Source: Clostridia bacterium
Lineage (GTDB): Bacteria > Bacillota > Clostridia > Oscillospirales > Acutalibacteraceae
Reading direction: 5' to 3'
Assembly: GCA_017474045.1 (NCBI GenBank)
Contig: JAFUHX010000088.1
Span: forward strand, 1-64,000
Length of the DNA stretch: 64,000 bases
In this document: one piece after another, positions 8,770 through 17,968 of the stretch
Layout: the number at the start of each line of letters is the position of its first letter
How positions within the stretch are numbered: position 1 is the first letter of the stretch
The notes under the pieces: generated by a model
What the model saw: the letters and a program-made list of their open reading frames with translations, nothing else
Told to the model about the DNA's origin: nothing
Databases searched by the model: none
Position numbers and translations under genes: made by a program

Positions 8770-11700
8770 CTTCTTCACCTCCTGAAAGTTTGCCCAGACA
8801 CTCAGAGTGTTTCAGGCTTTCAATATATCTTTTGGGGCTGTCTTCATATCTTAAGCAAACGCTGCTGAAATCGCACCATTGGCAAGTTGTTGAATGATTT
8901 TTTCCGAAAGCCGGTTTTGCAGGAATCTTTCCCTTGTGAAGTTCATTGCCCATCTGAGCCATTATTTCATCCATTTTCCCTGCCAGCCTTCCCAACTGAG
9001 CAAGACTTATAAAATTACCGCTTATGCTGCCGGAACGGTTAACCCTGATTGGAATTACCGTTCCGCTGAGGTCGTTATCCATTCCCTTGATAACCTCTTC
9101 GCTGTCGAGAATCATTCCGTTCATTTTCCCAGCCGACAAGCGCTTTTTTTCTTTTTGCTCCTCGCTGTCGTCTCTTGAAACCGAATAAGCATCAAACTTC
9201 GCCGGAAGATATAAAACACCGGCAGGAACAATATTTTCGCCGTAATATTCTTTTCCGTTTCGCCAGATGCTCACAAGATAAAGAAGCATTTGCATGTTAA
9301 GTCCGCCAAGAACATCAGAGAGAGCGAACTCCTTCTTTCCTGTTTTATAGTCAACAACGCGAATATAACGTTTTCCCTCAAGATCCATTTTGTCAACTCT
9401 GTCAATTATTCCGCCAAGCTCAATATAGCCTTCCTCCAAAGCAACTCTGAAAGGCTTGATTTTTCCGTCGCTTCCGACTTTCAGTTCAAAATCACAAGGC
9501 TCAAAATCGCTGTTTTCAAACTCACACAGAAGCCTTGAAACAATTACCCTGAGAATTTTCAGCGTTCTGAGATAAAGATATTCAAAACGGCTTGATTTTT
9601 CTTTTAAGCCGCCCATATAGGTTTCAACATATTTTAAAAGCAAGCTCTGCATTTCTTTGTCAAGCTCTTCTTTTGAAACAGACAAAAAGTTTTTTCCTTT
9701 GTGTTCCGAAAGAAGATTTTCAAGAACAAAATGCACCAACGTTCCGCTTTGAGCCGGATCGAGCTTTGCAATTTTTCTCGGCTTTGCTTTAAGCTCATGA
9801 CGGCAAAAATACTTGAAAGGACAAAGACTATAGTCTTCAAGCCGCGTTGCAGACAAATAAATATTCTTTCCGAAAAGCTCCTTTGCCCTTTGAGGATTTT
9901 TGATTTCAAAGGGTTTTATTTCGGTTGCCCTTTCAATAGCTTTGATTTTTCCCTCATATTCAGGTTTTGAAAGAAAATATTCTTTTAAACTCTGAGAAAC
10001 CGGTGTTTTTTCGTTCCACAATTTAACCGCAAGCTCAAAAGCAGGAATTTCGCCTTCAATTTTTTCTTCAGCCGAGCGCATGGCAGTATTGACTGTTTTT
10101 ATTTTCAAAAACAGCTTTCTTAAATCAGTTACAATTTCAGACTCAGAAATTTTTTCCCCTGAAGAACCTGTCTGAGCCCAGGAAACATAAAGCTTTTCTC
10201 TGGCTGAGCAAAGGCTGTTATAAACCATAAATCTTTCAGCCATAATGTCTTTTTTTACGCTGTCGAACAAATCGGGAAAATCTTCCTTAAGCCTTTCCTT
10301 TTCAAATTCACCGAAAATTCCCGTTGAAGAAACAGTCTGAGGAAAAACTCCGCTGTTTGCACCCACAACAAAAATCACCTTGGGCATTATTGTGGCAATT
10401 CTGTCGCAGCCGCAAATATAAACTTCATCAAATCCATCGGGAAGCTTTCCGAGGCTCATTGTTGAAATAATCAGCTCAAAAACCTCACACAGTCTTTTGG
10501 GGCTGATTGTTTTTTCGTCAAGAACGCAGGCTATTTTGTCAATAGCCTCAATAACAAGATCCCAGACCTGCTCTTGCTCTTTGGCAAGGTCTAAGTTTCC
10601 GCTTTCTTCAAGAAACAAGGCGTAGTCACGAAGATGATCGTTAACACAGTTATCTGTTAAGAAACGATAAAGAAGAGTCATGCTTTCTTTTCCGTTGGCC
10701 GTTTTAATTTTTTCGGCAAAAAACGAAACCGCCGAGGTCACTTTGTTTCTTATTTCGTTGATTCTTTTAAGCTCTTCTCTTTTTTCATCGGTCATTTCCG
10801 TTCCGAAGCCCTCGGGGTCATCCTTCCACTCTTTGAGCCAGTCTTTTCCGTTTATTGACCACATTAAAGCGTAGTTTTCAACATCTGCCGTTTCTTCAGC
10901 AGTTACACCCATAAGCCCCGTTTTCATCAGGCGAAGAACACTTTCATCTGAAAAGCCCTGAGCACAGATTTCAAGAAGAGCGCGGACAAAAACAACCAGC
11001 GGCTCATTTTCAATGGGTTGGCGGCGGTCTTCAAAAACGGGAACACCATATTTTTTAAGGCTGAATCTTATTTCTTTTTCATAGGGCTGAGCATTTCTGT
11101 AAACAACGGCAATATCGCGGCAACGATATCGACCTTCTCTCAGCAGTCTTTTTATTTCGCAGGCAACAGTATTACATTCATCAGCGGCAGTCGCTGCAGC
11201 GCAAAGAGTTATGCAGTCGCAATCTTCCTTAAACACGCTGTAGTCAGATTTATAAAGATTATTTTCAAGATGATAAAGAGCTTTATGGGAATAGGTTGAA
11301 AAGCCTTCGCCCTCATCGGTTATTATAACAGGCGAAGAAACAGCAACACCCTCTTTGGCAGCAAGAGTGCGAAGACGGTTCACCGTTGTTACGCTTCTTG
11401 CAAAAGGACTGGAGAGAGGAACTGAAAAAATGCTGTCGCAGCAAGCTGTTACATAAACATCCTCTGCCTCTTTAAGCATCAGACTTATTATTTTAAGCTC
11501 CTGAACGGAAAAATTGCTGAAATCATCCAGAGCAACAATTTTGTTTTCAAAAAATCGGCTGTCTTTTAAAATTTCATAAATAATCGTCAGAAGGTCTCCG
11601 TCATCATAAAACGAAGTTTCAACAAGGGCGTTATAGGTTTCATAAATCAAGGCTGTTTCCTGAAGCTTTTTTTTGAGAATTCCGTCAGGAAGTTTAACCG

Positions 11701-12121
11701 AAGCAGCAAGAAGCTCTTCGGGAAGAACTGCGCTTTGTTTGAAGGACTTGATTTCAGAAAGAATTTTTTTCACAAAAGAAATATTTCCCGAATGTTTGGA
11801 GAAAAACTCAAGCTTTTCCTGAAGGCTTTCAAGTGCAAGTGACATTATTATTGCGTTTGCACCGTCTGAAAGCGGAGGCTTTTTTATTCCTCTGCAGGTT
11901 TTTAAAACAGTATCGGCAAGACGGGAGAAGCTCAGAACCTGAACATTGCAAGCATCCTTCGGGCCAAGAATATCTAAAACAGATGAATCGGTGTCAAAGG
12001 TAAACTGTTTAGGAACAATTAAAATAACCTGAGCGTTCTCTTCTTTAACGCGTTTCGCTATTAACTTGTGAAGCGCGGTTGTTTTTCCCGCGCCGACCTT
12101 TCCTATTATAAAATGAAGCAT
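8750..12121 (-). CDS. addB: ATP-dependent helicase/deoxyribonuclease subunit B
   Basis: This 1123-residue AddB subunit, partner of AddA in double-strand break repair, starts with a Walker A motif GKVGAGKTT at residues 8-16. The C-terminal nuclease carries GIIDRVDKM and VVDYKTGKKE. The four cysteines of the family's 4Fe-4S cluster are visible: one in YSLCPFKYFC and three in the late CQWCDFSSVC segment. The start is ATG 12121 with GCGGAGG nine bases upstream; an in-frame start 66 bases earlier lies within the promoter region. It is the first gene of an addB-addA operon driven by the divergent promoter at 12153-12181. Confidence 0.96.
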   Translation of the reverse strand: MLHFIIGKVGAGKTTALHKLIAKRVKEENAQVILIVPKQFTFDTDSSVLDILGPKDACNVQVLSFSRLADTVLKTCRGIKKPPLSDGANAIIMSLALESLQEKLEFFSKHSGNISFVKKILSEIKSFKQSAVLPEELLAASVKLPDGILKKKLQETALIYETYNALVETSFYDDGDLLTIIYEILKDSRFFENKIVALDDFSNFSVQELKIISLMLKEAEDVYVTACCDSIFSVPLSSPFARSVTTVNRLRTLAAKEGVAVSSPVIITDEGEGFSTYSHKALYHLENNLYKSDYSVFKEDCDCITLCAAATAADECNTVACEIKRLLREGRYRCRDIAVVYRNAQPYEKEIRFSLKKYGVPVFEDRRQPIENEPLVVFVRALLEICAQGFSDESVLRLMKTGLMGVTAEETADVENYALMWSINGKDWLKEWKDDPEGFGTEMTDEKREELKRINEIRNKVTSAVSFFAEKIKTANGKESMTLLYRFLTDNCVNDHLRDYALFLEESGNLDLAKEQEQVWDLVIEAIDKIACVLDEKTISPKRLCEVFELIISTMSLGKLPDGFDEVYICGCDRIATIMPKVIFVVGANSGVFPQTVSSTGIFGEFEKERLKEDFPDLFDSVKKDIMAERFMVYNSLCSAREKLYVSWAQTGSSGEKISESEIVTDLRKLFLKIKTVNTAMRSAEEKIEGEIPAFELAVKLWNEKTPVSQSLKEYFLSKPEYEGKIKAIERATEIKPFEIKNPQRAKELFGKNIYLSATRLEDYSLCPFKYFCRHELKAKPRKIAKLDPAQSGTLVHFVLENLLSEHKGKNFLSVSKEELDKEMQSLLLKYVETYMGGLKEKSSRFEYLYLRTLKILRVIVSRLLCEFENSDFEPCDFELKVGSDGKIKPFRVALEEGYIELGGIIDRVDKMDLEGKRYIRVVDYKTGKKEFALSDVLGGLNMQMLLYLVSIWRNGKEYYGENIVPAGVLYLPAKFDAYSVSRDDSEEQKEKKRLSAGKMNGMILDSEEVIKGMDNDLSGTVIPIRVNRSGSISGNFISLAQLGRLAGKMDEIMAQMGNELHKGKIPAKPAFGKNHSTTCQWCDFSSVCLRYEDSPKRYIESLKHSECLGKLSGGEEDGEKLD

Positions 12122-12152
12122 TGTTTTTTCCTCCGCCTTATTTTTCAGAAAT

Positions 12153-12181
12153 ATTATAATATTTTGCTTTGTTTTTTTCAA
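12153..12181 (-). promoter_or_regulatory. Promoter of addB-addA
   Basis: TTGAAA (12176-12181) and TATAAT (12153-12158) on the minus strand have a 17-base spacer. It is back to back with the promoter at 12200-12228; the two -35 boxes are only 18 bases apart. Confidence 0.8.
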
Positions 12182-12199
12182 TCTCAAAATGCTTTTTTA

Positions 12200-12228
12200 T
12201 TGAAATTTGACCTCAGATATTGTATAAT
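12200..12228 (+). promoter_or_regulatory. Promoter of the phosphatase-ymdB-recG-luxS operon
   Basis: TTGAAA (12200-12205) and TATAAT (12223-12228) on the plus strand have a 17-base spacer, 65 bases before the first start codon. Confidence 0.82.
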
Positions 12229-12261
12229 GTCCAAATAACGACTCTTTAGTAGATTATTTTT

Positions 12262-12293
12262 GAAAGGATAAAGGCGTTCGCCTTGATTTTAGC
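12262..12293 (+). promoter_or_regulatory. Hairpin between ribosome binding site and start codon
   Basis: GAAAGG (12262-12267) is followed by a stem AAGGC (12271-12275)/GCCTT (12280-12284) with a four-base loop, then nine bases and the ATG at 12294. Linear spacing from GAAAGG is 26 bases; without the hairpin it is 12. No closer Shine-Dalgarno sequence with normal spacing is visible. Confidence 0.55.
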
Positions 12294-12989
12294 ATGAAAA
12301 CATATAAGCTTCATTTGATTCGCCACGGCCTTACAAAAGGCAACCTTGACGGCCTCTATATCGGTCATACAGATATGCCCCTTTGCCCTCAGGGAATTGA
12401 ACAAATTAAAAAGATGAAAAAGGACTACACCTACCCTGCGGCTGACTATGTTTTTTCAAGTCCGCTTAAAAGGTGTGTTTCAACAGCCAAATTGATTTAT
12501 CCCAATATTAAGCCGATTATTATTGAAGACCTTATTGAATATGACTTCGGTCAGTTTGAAGGACGCTCAGCCGCTGAGCTTCATGAAAAGCAGGCTCTTT
12601 TTGACCAATGGCTCGCCGGAAAGCCCGACGTTAAACCGCCCTTTGGAGAAAGCAACGAGGAATTTGCCAGAAGAGTTTGCAACTGCTTTGTTAAAATTGT
12701 TGACGGAATTATCAAGGCTGACGCAGACAACACCTGCATTGTTACTCACGGCGGTGTTATCATGACTATTATGGCAAACTGTGCCCTTCCTGAAGCAATG
12801 ACTCATGAATGGCTCACACCCTCGGGTTGCGGCTACACGCTGAGAATTACCCCATCTCTCTGGCTTTCGGGAAGAAAGCTTGAAGCGGTTGAAGAAATTC
12901 CCATTGTTCCCTCTGAGCCGAGAAACTATTATGACGGCTGGGATTATTATCCCGATGACGATGATTTCGACATCAGCGAATATATTTAA
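12294..12989 (+). CDS. Histidine phosphatase family protein (phosphoglycerate mutase-like)
   Basis: This 231-residue protein has the family signature LIRHGLTKGN near residue 7, in which the histidine is phosphorylated, SSPLKRCVSTA near 56, and the second catalytic histidine in TCIVTHGGV near 150. Such enzymes remove phosphate from small metabolites (examples: 2,3-bisphosphoglycerate-independent side branches, alpha-ribazole phosphate, fructose bisphosphate); the substrate is not predictable here. The C-terminus ends in an acidic, aromatic tail (YYPDDDDFDISEY) that is not part of the domain. It is the first gene of the plus-strand operon that continues with ymdB 32 bases downstream. Confidence 0.88.
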   Translation: MKTYKLHLIRHGLTKGNLDGLYIGHTDMPLCPQGIEQIKKMKKDYTYPAADYVFSSPLKRCVSTAKLIYPNIKPIIIEDLIEYDFGQFEGRSAAELHEKQALFDQWLAGKPDVKPPFGESNEEFARRVCNCFVKIVDGIIKADADNTCIVTHGGVIMTIMANCALPEAMTHEWLTPSGCGYTLRITPSLWLSGRKLEAVEEIPIVPSEPRNYYDGWDYYPDDDDFDISEYI

Positions 12990-13021
12990 GAAAGGCAGAG
13001 CTTTCCGCTCTGAACAAAAAG
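12990..13021 (+). promoter_or_regulatory. Hairpin between ribosome binding site and ymdB start
   Basis: GAAAGG (12990-12995) immediately follows the upstream stop codon. The stem CAGAGC (12996-13001)/GCTCTG (13007-13012) with loop TTTCC comes next, then nine bases and ATG 13022. Linear spacing is 26 bases, nine without the hairpin. This is the same arrangement as at 12262-12293. Confidence 0.6.
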
Positions 13022-13795
13022 ATGAATATTCTTGTTTTAGGAGATGTTGTTTCTCAAAGCGGTTGCGACCTTATCAGAAAAAAGCTTCCTGCTTTGAAAA
13101 AGCTTAAAAATATTGATTTCACCATTGCCAACGCCGAAAATTCAGCAAAAGGCAACGGTGTTACTCCGCTTTCAGCAGAACATCTTTTCACAAGCGGAGT
13201 TGATTTTTTAACCACCGGAAACCACGCTTTCAGAAGAAGCGAAATCTATGACTTTTTAGACAGCAGAGACGACATTATCAGACCTTATAATTTTCCCGCA
13301 AGCACACCGGGAAAGGGAGTCAGCGTTGTGGACACGGGGAAATATCGTCTGGCGATTATTAACCTTATGGGAACAATGTATATGGAAAATCTTGAAAATC
13401 CGTTTTTTGCCGCAGACAAAGCTCTCAGAGAGACTGACGGTTGCAAAATTATTCTTGTTGATTTTCACGCTGAGGCAACCTCTGAAAAAAAAGCTATGGG
13501 GCATTATCTTGACTCAAAGGTTTCGGCTGTTTTCGGAACACATACCCACGTTCAGACGGCTGACGAATGTATTTTATCCGGCGGAACGGGCTATATCACC
13601 GACCTTGGAATGTGTGGCCCCGGCGACAGCGTTCTGGGCGTTAAAAAAGAAATTGTTATTAAAAAATTCACCAGCTTAATGCCTCAGCGCTTTGAAACGG
13701 CAGACCGGAATGAATGTTTTATAAACGGCTGCATTTTTTCTGTTGACGAAAAAAGCGGAAAATGCATTGATGTTGAAAGAATTAATTTATTTTAG
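13022..13795 (+). CDS. ymdB: YmdB-family metallophosphoesterase
   Basis: This 257-residue protein matches the YmdB/DR1281 family of dinuclear-metal phosphodiesterases, which in Bacillus subtilis hydrolyses 2',3'-cyclic nucleotides and affects biofilm and late gene expression. Visible metal-binding motifs are LGDVVSQSG near residue 5, ANAENS near 39, TTGNHAF near 65, and HAEATSEK and GTHTHVQTAD in the second half. The length is typical. It starts at the ATG preceded by an unusual SD-hairpin arrangement. In many Firmicutes ymdB sits beside rny; here it sits in an operon with a phosphatase and an orphan lipoprotein. Confidence 0.93.
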   Translation: MNILVLGDVVSQSGCDLIRKKLPALKKLKNIDFTIANAENSAKGNGVTPLSAEHLFTSGVDFLTTGNHAFRRSEIYDFLDSRDDIIRPYNFPASTPGKGVSVVDTGKYRLAIINLMGTMYMENLENPFFAADKALRETDGCKIILVDFHAEATSEKKAMGHYLDSKVSAVFGTHTHVQTADECILSGGTGYITDLGMCGPGDSVLGVKKEIVIKKFTSLMPQRFETADRNECFINGCIFSVDEKSGKCIDVERINLF

Positions 13796-13809
13796 ACACA
13801 GGTGACTTT

Positions 13810-15351
13810 ATGAAAAAAATTATCTGTTTATTGCTTTGCGCAGCAACTGTTTTTTTCTGTTTCAGTTCTTGCAAAAGAGAAAATGTTTCTCAGACCGAAG
13901 AAACTACCGCTTCTTCCGCTGAGCTTCCCTCAAACGAAAAAGAACAAAAAGAAATTAAACATGACGTTGTTCTGGGCTATTACAGCCACAAATCTTTAAA
14001 CCCCTTCAAAACAAACAGCGTTGCCAACAATAACATTACAAAGCTTATTTTTGACCCGCTATTCAAGCTTGACAACAACTTCAGGCTTGAATATTCCATT
14101 GCCGAAAGCTTTAACCTTGAAGGAAGAGTTCTCAGCGTTGAAATCAAAGAAGATGTTACCTTCTCGGACGGCAGTCTTTTGGACACAGATGACGTTGTTT
14201 ATTCCTATAATTTTGCATCAGACAGTCCCCTTTATAAAGAGCGTCTTTCAAATATAACATCAGCTTCAAGTCAGAACGGAAAGGTCGTTTTTACTTTAGC
14301 CACTCAAGATCCCTTTGCGGCAAACTGCCTTGATTTTCCCATTGTTAAAGCAGGAAGCGGCGACAATTCCATTCCAACGGGAAGCGGAAGATATATTCCG
14401 AAAAAACATAACGATTCCTATATTCTCAAAAGGAACGACAACTATTCTCTCAATGAAGAGCTGGAGCAGGAACAGCTTTTTCTCTATGACATCAATGAAA
14501 CCCATACGCCGCTTTATCTTCTTCAGATCGGTGAGCTTTCCTTTGTTTATAACGATTTTTCTGACGGTGAAGAAGAATATAAAATTAACGCCAACACCTC
14601 AAAGGTCAATCTGAACAATCTTGTTTTTCTTTCCTTCAACAGCAATAATGAAATTTTTTCAGACAAGAACATTAAAAAAGCAATTTCAAAGGCTTTGGAT
14701 TTAAACGCTCTTTGCGGAACTTGCTATAACTCTATGGCTACTGCCTGCACGTCTCCTTTTAACCCTGCATGGAGTGAAGTTTCTTCTCTTGAGCAAAAGG
14801 ACATTTCTCAAGACATTATTGAAGCTGACCGACTTCTTGAGGAAAGCGGATATATCTATCAATACAAGAACAATAAATATCGCTCAAAGGATTTTGAATT
14901 TTTAGAGCTTAACATGATTGTTAACAAAGAAAACCCTGCAAAACTAAGCCTCGCTAAAGAAATTGCCTCATCACTGAGAACCATGGGAATTGACATTAAG
15001 CTTGAAAAACTGGATTTTGAAGAATATAAAAGCCGTGTTGAAAGCGGTGAATTTGATATGTATATCGGTGAAATCAAGCTTTCCGCCAACATGAGTCTTT
15101 CTCCCTTTTTCTCCTCCGGCGGAAACGCAAACTACGGAATTGACCTTTCTTCAACCGTTCACGGAGCATACAGCGATTTTCTTGAAGGAAAGATTGATCT
15201 TTCAACCTTCATTAAGGTTTTTGATGAGGACAAACCCTTTATTCCGATTTGCTACAGAACCGGGCTGATTTATTATTCGAGACAGCTTAAATATGAAGGC
15301 GCAGCCGGAGAAAGCGACGTTTTCGAAAATATTTATTCATGGAGCTTTTGA
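13810..15351 (+). CDS. ABC transporter substrate-binding lipoprotein (SBP_bac_5, peptide/nickel type)
   Basis: This 513-residue lipoprotein has a signal peptide ending in FSSC, with Cys21 as the lipid site, followed by a Ser/Thr/Glu-rich linker and a DppA/OppA-like cluster C solute-binding domain (family-like stretches DVTFSDGSLLDTDDVVYS near residue 120 and SGRYIPKK near 195). It would bind a peptide, nickel complex or similar ligand at the outer membrane face. No permease or ATPase gene is adjacent, so it either serves a transporter encoded elsewhere or acts as a sensor or chaperone. It starts with AGGTGA seven bases upstream, 14 bases after ymdB, and precedes recG. Confidence 0.85.
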   Translation: MKKIICLLLCAATVFFCFSSCKRENVSQTEETTASSAELPSNEKEQKEIKHDVVLGYYSHKSLNPFKTNSVANNNITKLIFDPLFKLDNNFRLEYSIAESFNLEGRVLSVEIKEDVTFSDGSLLDTDDVVYSYNFASDSPLYKERLSNITSASSQNGKVVFTLATQDPFAANCLDFPIVKAGSGDNSIPTGSGRYIPKKHNDSYILKRNDNYSLNEELEQEQLFLYDINETHTPLYLLQIGELSFVYNDFSDGEEEYKINANTSKVNLNNLVFLSFNSNNEIFSDKNIKKAISKALDLNALCGTCYNSMATACTSPFNPAWSEVSSLEQKDISQDIIEADRLLEESGYIYQYKNNKYRSKDFEFLELNMIVNKENPAKLSLAKEIASSLRTMGIDIKLEKLDFEEYKSRVESGEFDMYIGEIKLSANMSLSPFFSSGGNANYGIDLSSTVHGAYSDFLEGKIDLSTFIKVFDEDKPFIPICYRTGLIYYSRQLKYEGAAGESDVFENIYSWSF

Positions 15352-15378
15352 TTTTTTGATTTAAGGAGGTGCGCAGCT

Positions 15379-17421
15379 TTGAACGCTGATTATTCAACAG
15401 ACATTAAATTTATTAAAGGCGTTGGAGAAGTTCGCGCCAAACTTTTTAAAAAGCTTGAAATCGAAACGCTTTATGACCTTGTTCATTTCTATCCCCGTTC
15501 ATATCTTGATTTCACTCAATGTACTTCTGTTTCAAAATTACAGGTTGGCCAGACAGCCTGCGTCAGAGCAATTCTTGGCTGTGACGTTTCAGAACACATT
15601 ATCAGAAAAAACATGGTCATTTATAAAACCATGGCAGCAGACGAAACGGGTATTTTTTATATTACTATTTTCAACAACAAATATCTCGCTCAGGCGCTGA
15701 AAACCGGTGAAGAATATTTTTTCATGGGAAAGGTTATTCTGGAAAACGGTCATCTTGCCATGAGTTCACCTCTTATTGAGCCCTATAGCGAGCTCACCGC
15801 TATGAAGCCGGTTTATTCTCAAACGGCTTCGCTTCGTTCAAAAACCATTGAAAAGGTTGTTTCCAATGGACTTCTTGCCCTCAGAGAAAGCAGAGAAGAA
15901 GACCCGATTCCCGACTCTGTCAGAAAAAAATATAAGCTTTGCCACGAAAGCTACGCTCTCAATGCAATTCATTTTCCAAAGAGTCAACAGGATATTGAAA
16001 TTGCAAAAAATCGACTGATTTTTGAAGAGCTTTTTTTGTTGCAATGCGGTTTATTGAGTATGAGACAAGGGAAAAGCGAAAAAACAGAAATGCTTTTAGA
16101 AAAAGATTTTACAAAAAATTTTGTCGCCTCCCTTCCCTTCACTCTGACCTCAGCTCAACAAAGAACAATTGATGAATGTGTTTCAGACATGAAAAAATGT
16201 GTTCCAATGAACAGACTTGTTCAAGGTGACGTTGGTTCAGGTAAAACAGTTGTTGCTGCAGCGCTGATTCATTCGATGGTAAAAAACGGCTATCAATGCG
16301 CCATGATGGCACCCACAGAGCTTCTTGCCCGTCAGCATTGCGAAACGCTTTCAAAACTTTTGGGAAACGAAATTAAAACCGTTCTTCTCACCGGTGCCGT
16401 TACAGCCTCTGTTAAAAATAAAATCAAAAATCTTCTTAAAAGCGGCGAAGCTGATGTTGTTGTGGGAACCCACGCCCTTATTACCGAAGACGTTGAGTTT
16501 TCTTCCTTAGGGCTTGTTGTTACTGACGAACAGCACAGATTCGGAGTCAGACAAAGAGGAAGTCTTTCTGAAAAAGGAAAATCACCCCACGTTCTTGTTA
16601 TGTCGGCAACACCGATTCCCAGAACACTTTCTCTGATTATCTATGGTGATCTTGATATTTCTGTTATTGATGAGCTTCCAAGAGGACGACAAAAAATCAG
16701 TACTTATGCCGTTGATTCTTCATATAAGCCAAGAATATATTCCTTTATTAAAAAGCATCTTGACAAAGGTCTTCAGGCATATATTGTCTGCCCTCTTGTT
16801 GAAGAGGGAGAAAACGAGTTAACAGCCGCCGCGAAATATGCCGAAGAGCTTTCTGAAAATGAATTTTCAGGCTATAATGTCGGGCTGCTTCACGGAAAAA
16901 TGAAACCGAAAGACAAAAAACAGGTAATGGAAGATTTTGTTTCCGGAAAAATTTCGCTTCTTGTTTCAACAACGGTTATTGAGGTTGGAATTGACGTTCC
17001 AAACGCTGTTTTAATGGTGATTGAAAACGCCGATATGTTCGGTCTCTCTCAGCTTCATCAGCTGAGAGGAAGAGTCGGAAGAGGAACCGAAAAATCCTAT
17101 TGCGTTTTAATAAGCGACACAAAAGGTGAAACCGCAAAGAAAAGAATGGATATCATGTGCAAAAACAACGACGGCTTTCTTATTGCTGACGAAGACCTTC
17201 GTTTAAGAGGTCCCGGTGACTTTTTCGGTTCAAAGCAGCATGGACTTCCCAATCTGAGAATTGCAGACCTGATTTCAGACATGGTTACTTTAAAAAACAC
17301 TCAGCAGGCAGCCAAAGAAATTTTCAAAAAAGATTCTTCTCTTTCTCTTAGCGAAAACAAGGGATTGCGAAAGGCAGTTAAAAGACTTTTTGACAAAACT
17401 GCTTCGACTATACTCAATTAA
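15379..17421 (+). CDS. recG: ATP-dependent DNA helicase RecG
   Basis: This 680-residue helicase reverses stalled replication forks and branch-migrates Holliday junctions. An N-terminal wedge/OB domain is followed by a superfamily 2 motor: Walker A GDVGSGKTVVAAA near residue 285, TDEQHRFGVRQR (the DEQH box) near 382, SATPIPRTL near 407, and the motifs VIEVGIDVPNA and QLRGRVGRG that are diagnostic for RecG. The length is typical. The start is TTG 15379 with AAGGAGGTG eight bases upstream; no ATG lies nearby. Confidence 0.98.
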   Translation: MNADYSTDIKFIKGVGEVRAKLFKKLEIETLYDLVHFYPRSYLDFTQCTSVSKLQVGQTACVRAILGCDVSEHIIRKNMVIYKTMAADETGIFYITIFNNKYLAQALKTGEEYFFMGKVILENGHLAMSSPLIEPYSELTAMKPVYSQTASLRSKTIEKVVSNGLLALRESREEDPIPDSVRKKYKLCHESYALNAIHFPKSQQDIEIAKNRLIFEELFLLQCGLLSMRQGKSEKTEMLLEKDFTKNFVASLPFTLTSAQQRTIDECVSDMKKCVPMNRLVQGDVGSGKTVVAAALIHSMVKNGYQCAMMAPTELLARQHCETLSKLLGNEIKTVLLTGAVTASVKNKIKNLLKSGEADVVVGTHALITEDVEFSSLGLVVTDEQHRFGVRQRGSLSEKGKSPHVLVMSATPIPRTLSLIIYGDLDISVIDELPRGRQKISTYAVDSSYKPRIYSFIKKHLDKGLQAYIVCPLVEEGENELTAAAKYAEELSENEFSGYNVGLLHGKMKPKDKKQVMEDFVSGKISLLVSTTVIEVGIDVPNAVLMVIENADMFGLSQLHQLRGRVGRGTEKSYCVLISDTKGETAKKRMDIMCKNNDGFLIADEDLRLRGPGDFFGSKQHGLPNLRIADLISDMVTLKNTQQAAKEIFKKDSSLSLSENKGLRKAVKRLFDKTASTILN

Positions 17422-17436
17422 AGAAAGGTAAATGAC

Positions 17437-17901
17437 ATGAAAAAAATTGCAAGCTTCACGATCGACCACACAATTTTGCCCAAAGGGCTTTATACTTCAA
17501 GAGTTGACGGCGACTGCATCACCTATGATATCAGAACCCGTCTTCCCAACAGAGAAGAAGTTATGGAAAACGGCGCTATTCATACCCTTGAGCATCTTTT
17601 CGCCACCTATGTCAGAAACAGCGAATTTTCAAAAGACATTATTTATTTCGGCCCTATGGGCTGCAGAACGGGCTTTTATTTCATAACAAGAGACAGCGTT
17701 TCAAAAAAAGATGCCATTGAGTTAACTAAAGCTGCTCTTTCATTCTGTTCAGATTTCGAAGGTGACGTTCCCGGTGTCAGCGAAGAGGAGTGCGGAAACT
17801 ATCGCGACCATAATCTTGAAGGCGCAAAAAAAGAAGCCGCCGCAATGGTCGAAATCTTAAAAGACTGGACTGAAGAGAAGCTTATCTACCCCTCAAAATA
17901 A
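17437..17901 (+). CDS. luxS: S-ribosylhomocysteine lyase
   Basis: This 154-residue LuxS converts S-ribosylhomocysteine to homocysteine and DPD, the precursor of autoinducer 2, in the activated methyl cycle. The metal ligands are His49 and His53 in HTLEH and Cys119 in EECGNYRDH; catalytic Cys76 is in GPMGCRTGFY. Length is normal. It starts with AAGAAAGG upstream, 15 bases after recG. The gene ends the constitutive part of the operon: a separate promoter starts six bases after its stop codon. No pfs gene lies in the window. Confidence 0.98.
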   Translation: MKKIASFTIDHTILPKGLYTSRVDGDCITYDIRTRLPNREEVMENGAIHTLEHLFATYVRNSEFSKDIIYFGPMGCRTGFYFITRDSVSKKDAIELTKAALSFCSDFEGDVPGVSEEECGNYRDHNLEGAKKEAAAMVEILKDWTEEKLIYPSK

Positions 17902-17906
17902 GAAAT

Positions 17907-17935
17907 TTGCAAAAAGGCAAGAATTATGTTATAAT
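17907..17935 (+). promoter_or_regulatory. Promoter of the M23 peptidase gene
   Basis: TTGCAA (17907-17912) and TATAAT (17930-17935), 17-base spacer, with TG one base before the -10 box (extended -10). It lies between luxS and the peptidase gene. Confidence 0.85.
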
Positions 17936-17968
17936 TAAAAGAGTTTCAAAAGAAAGGTGGGTGAATTA

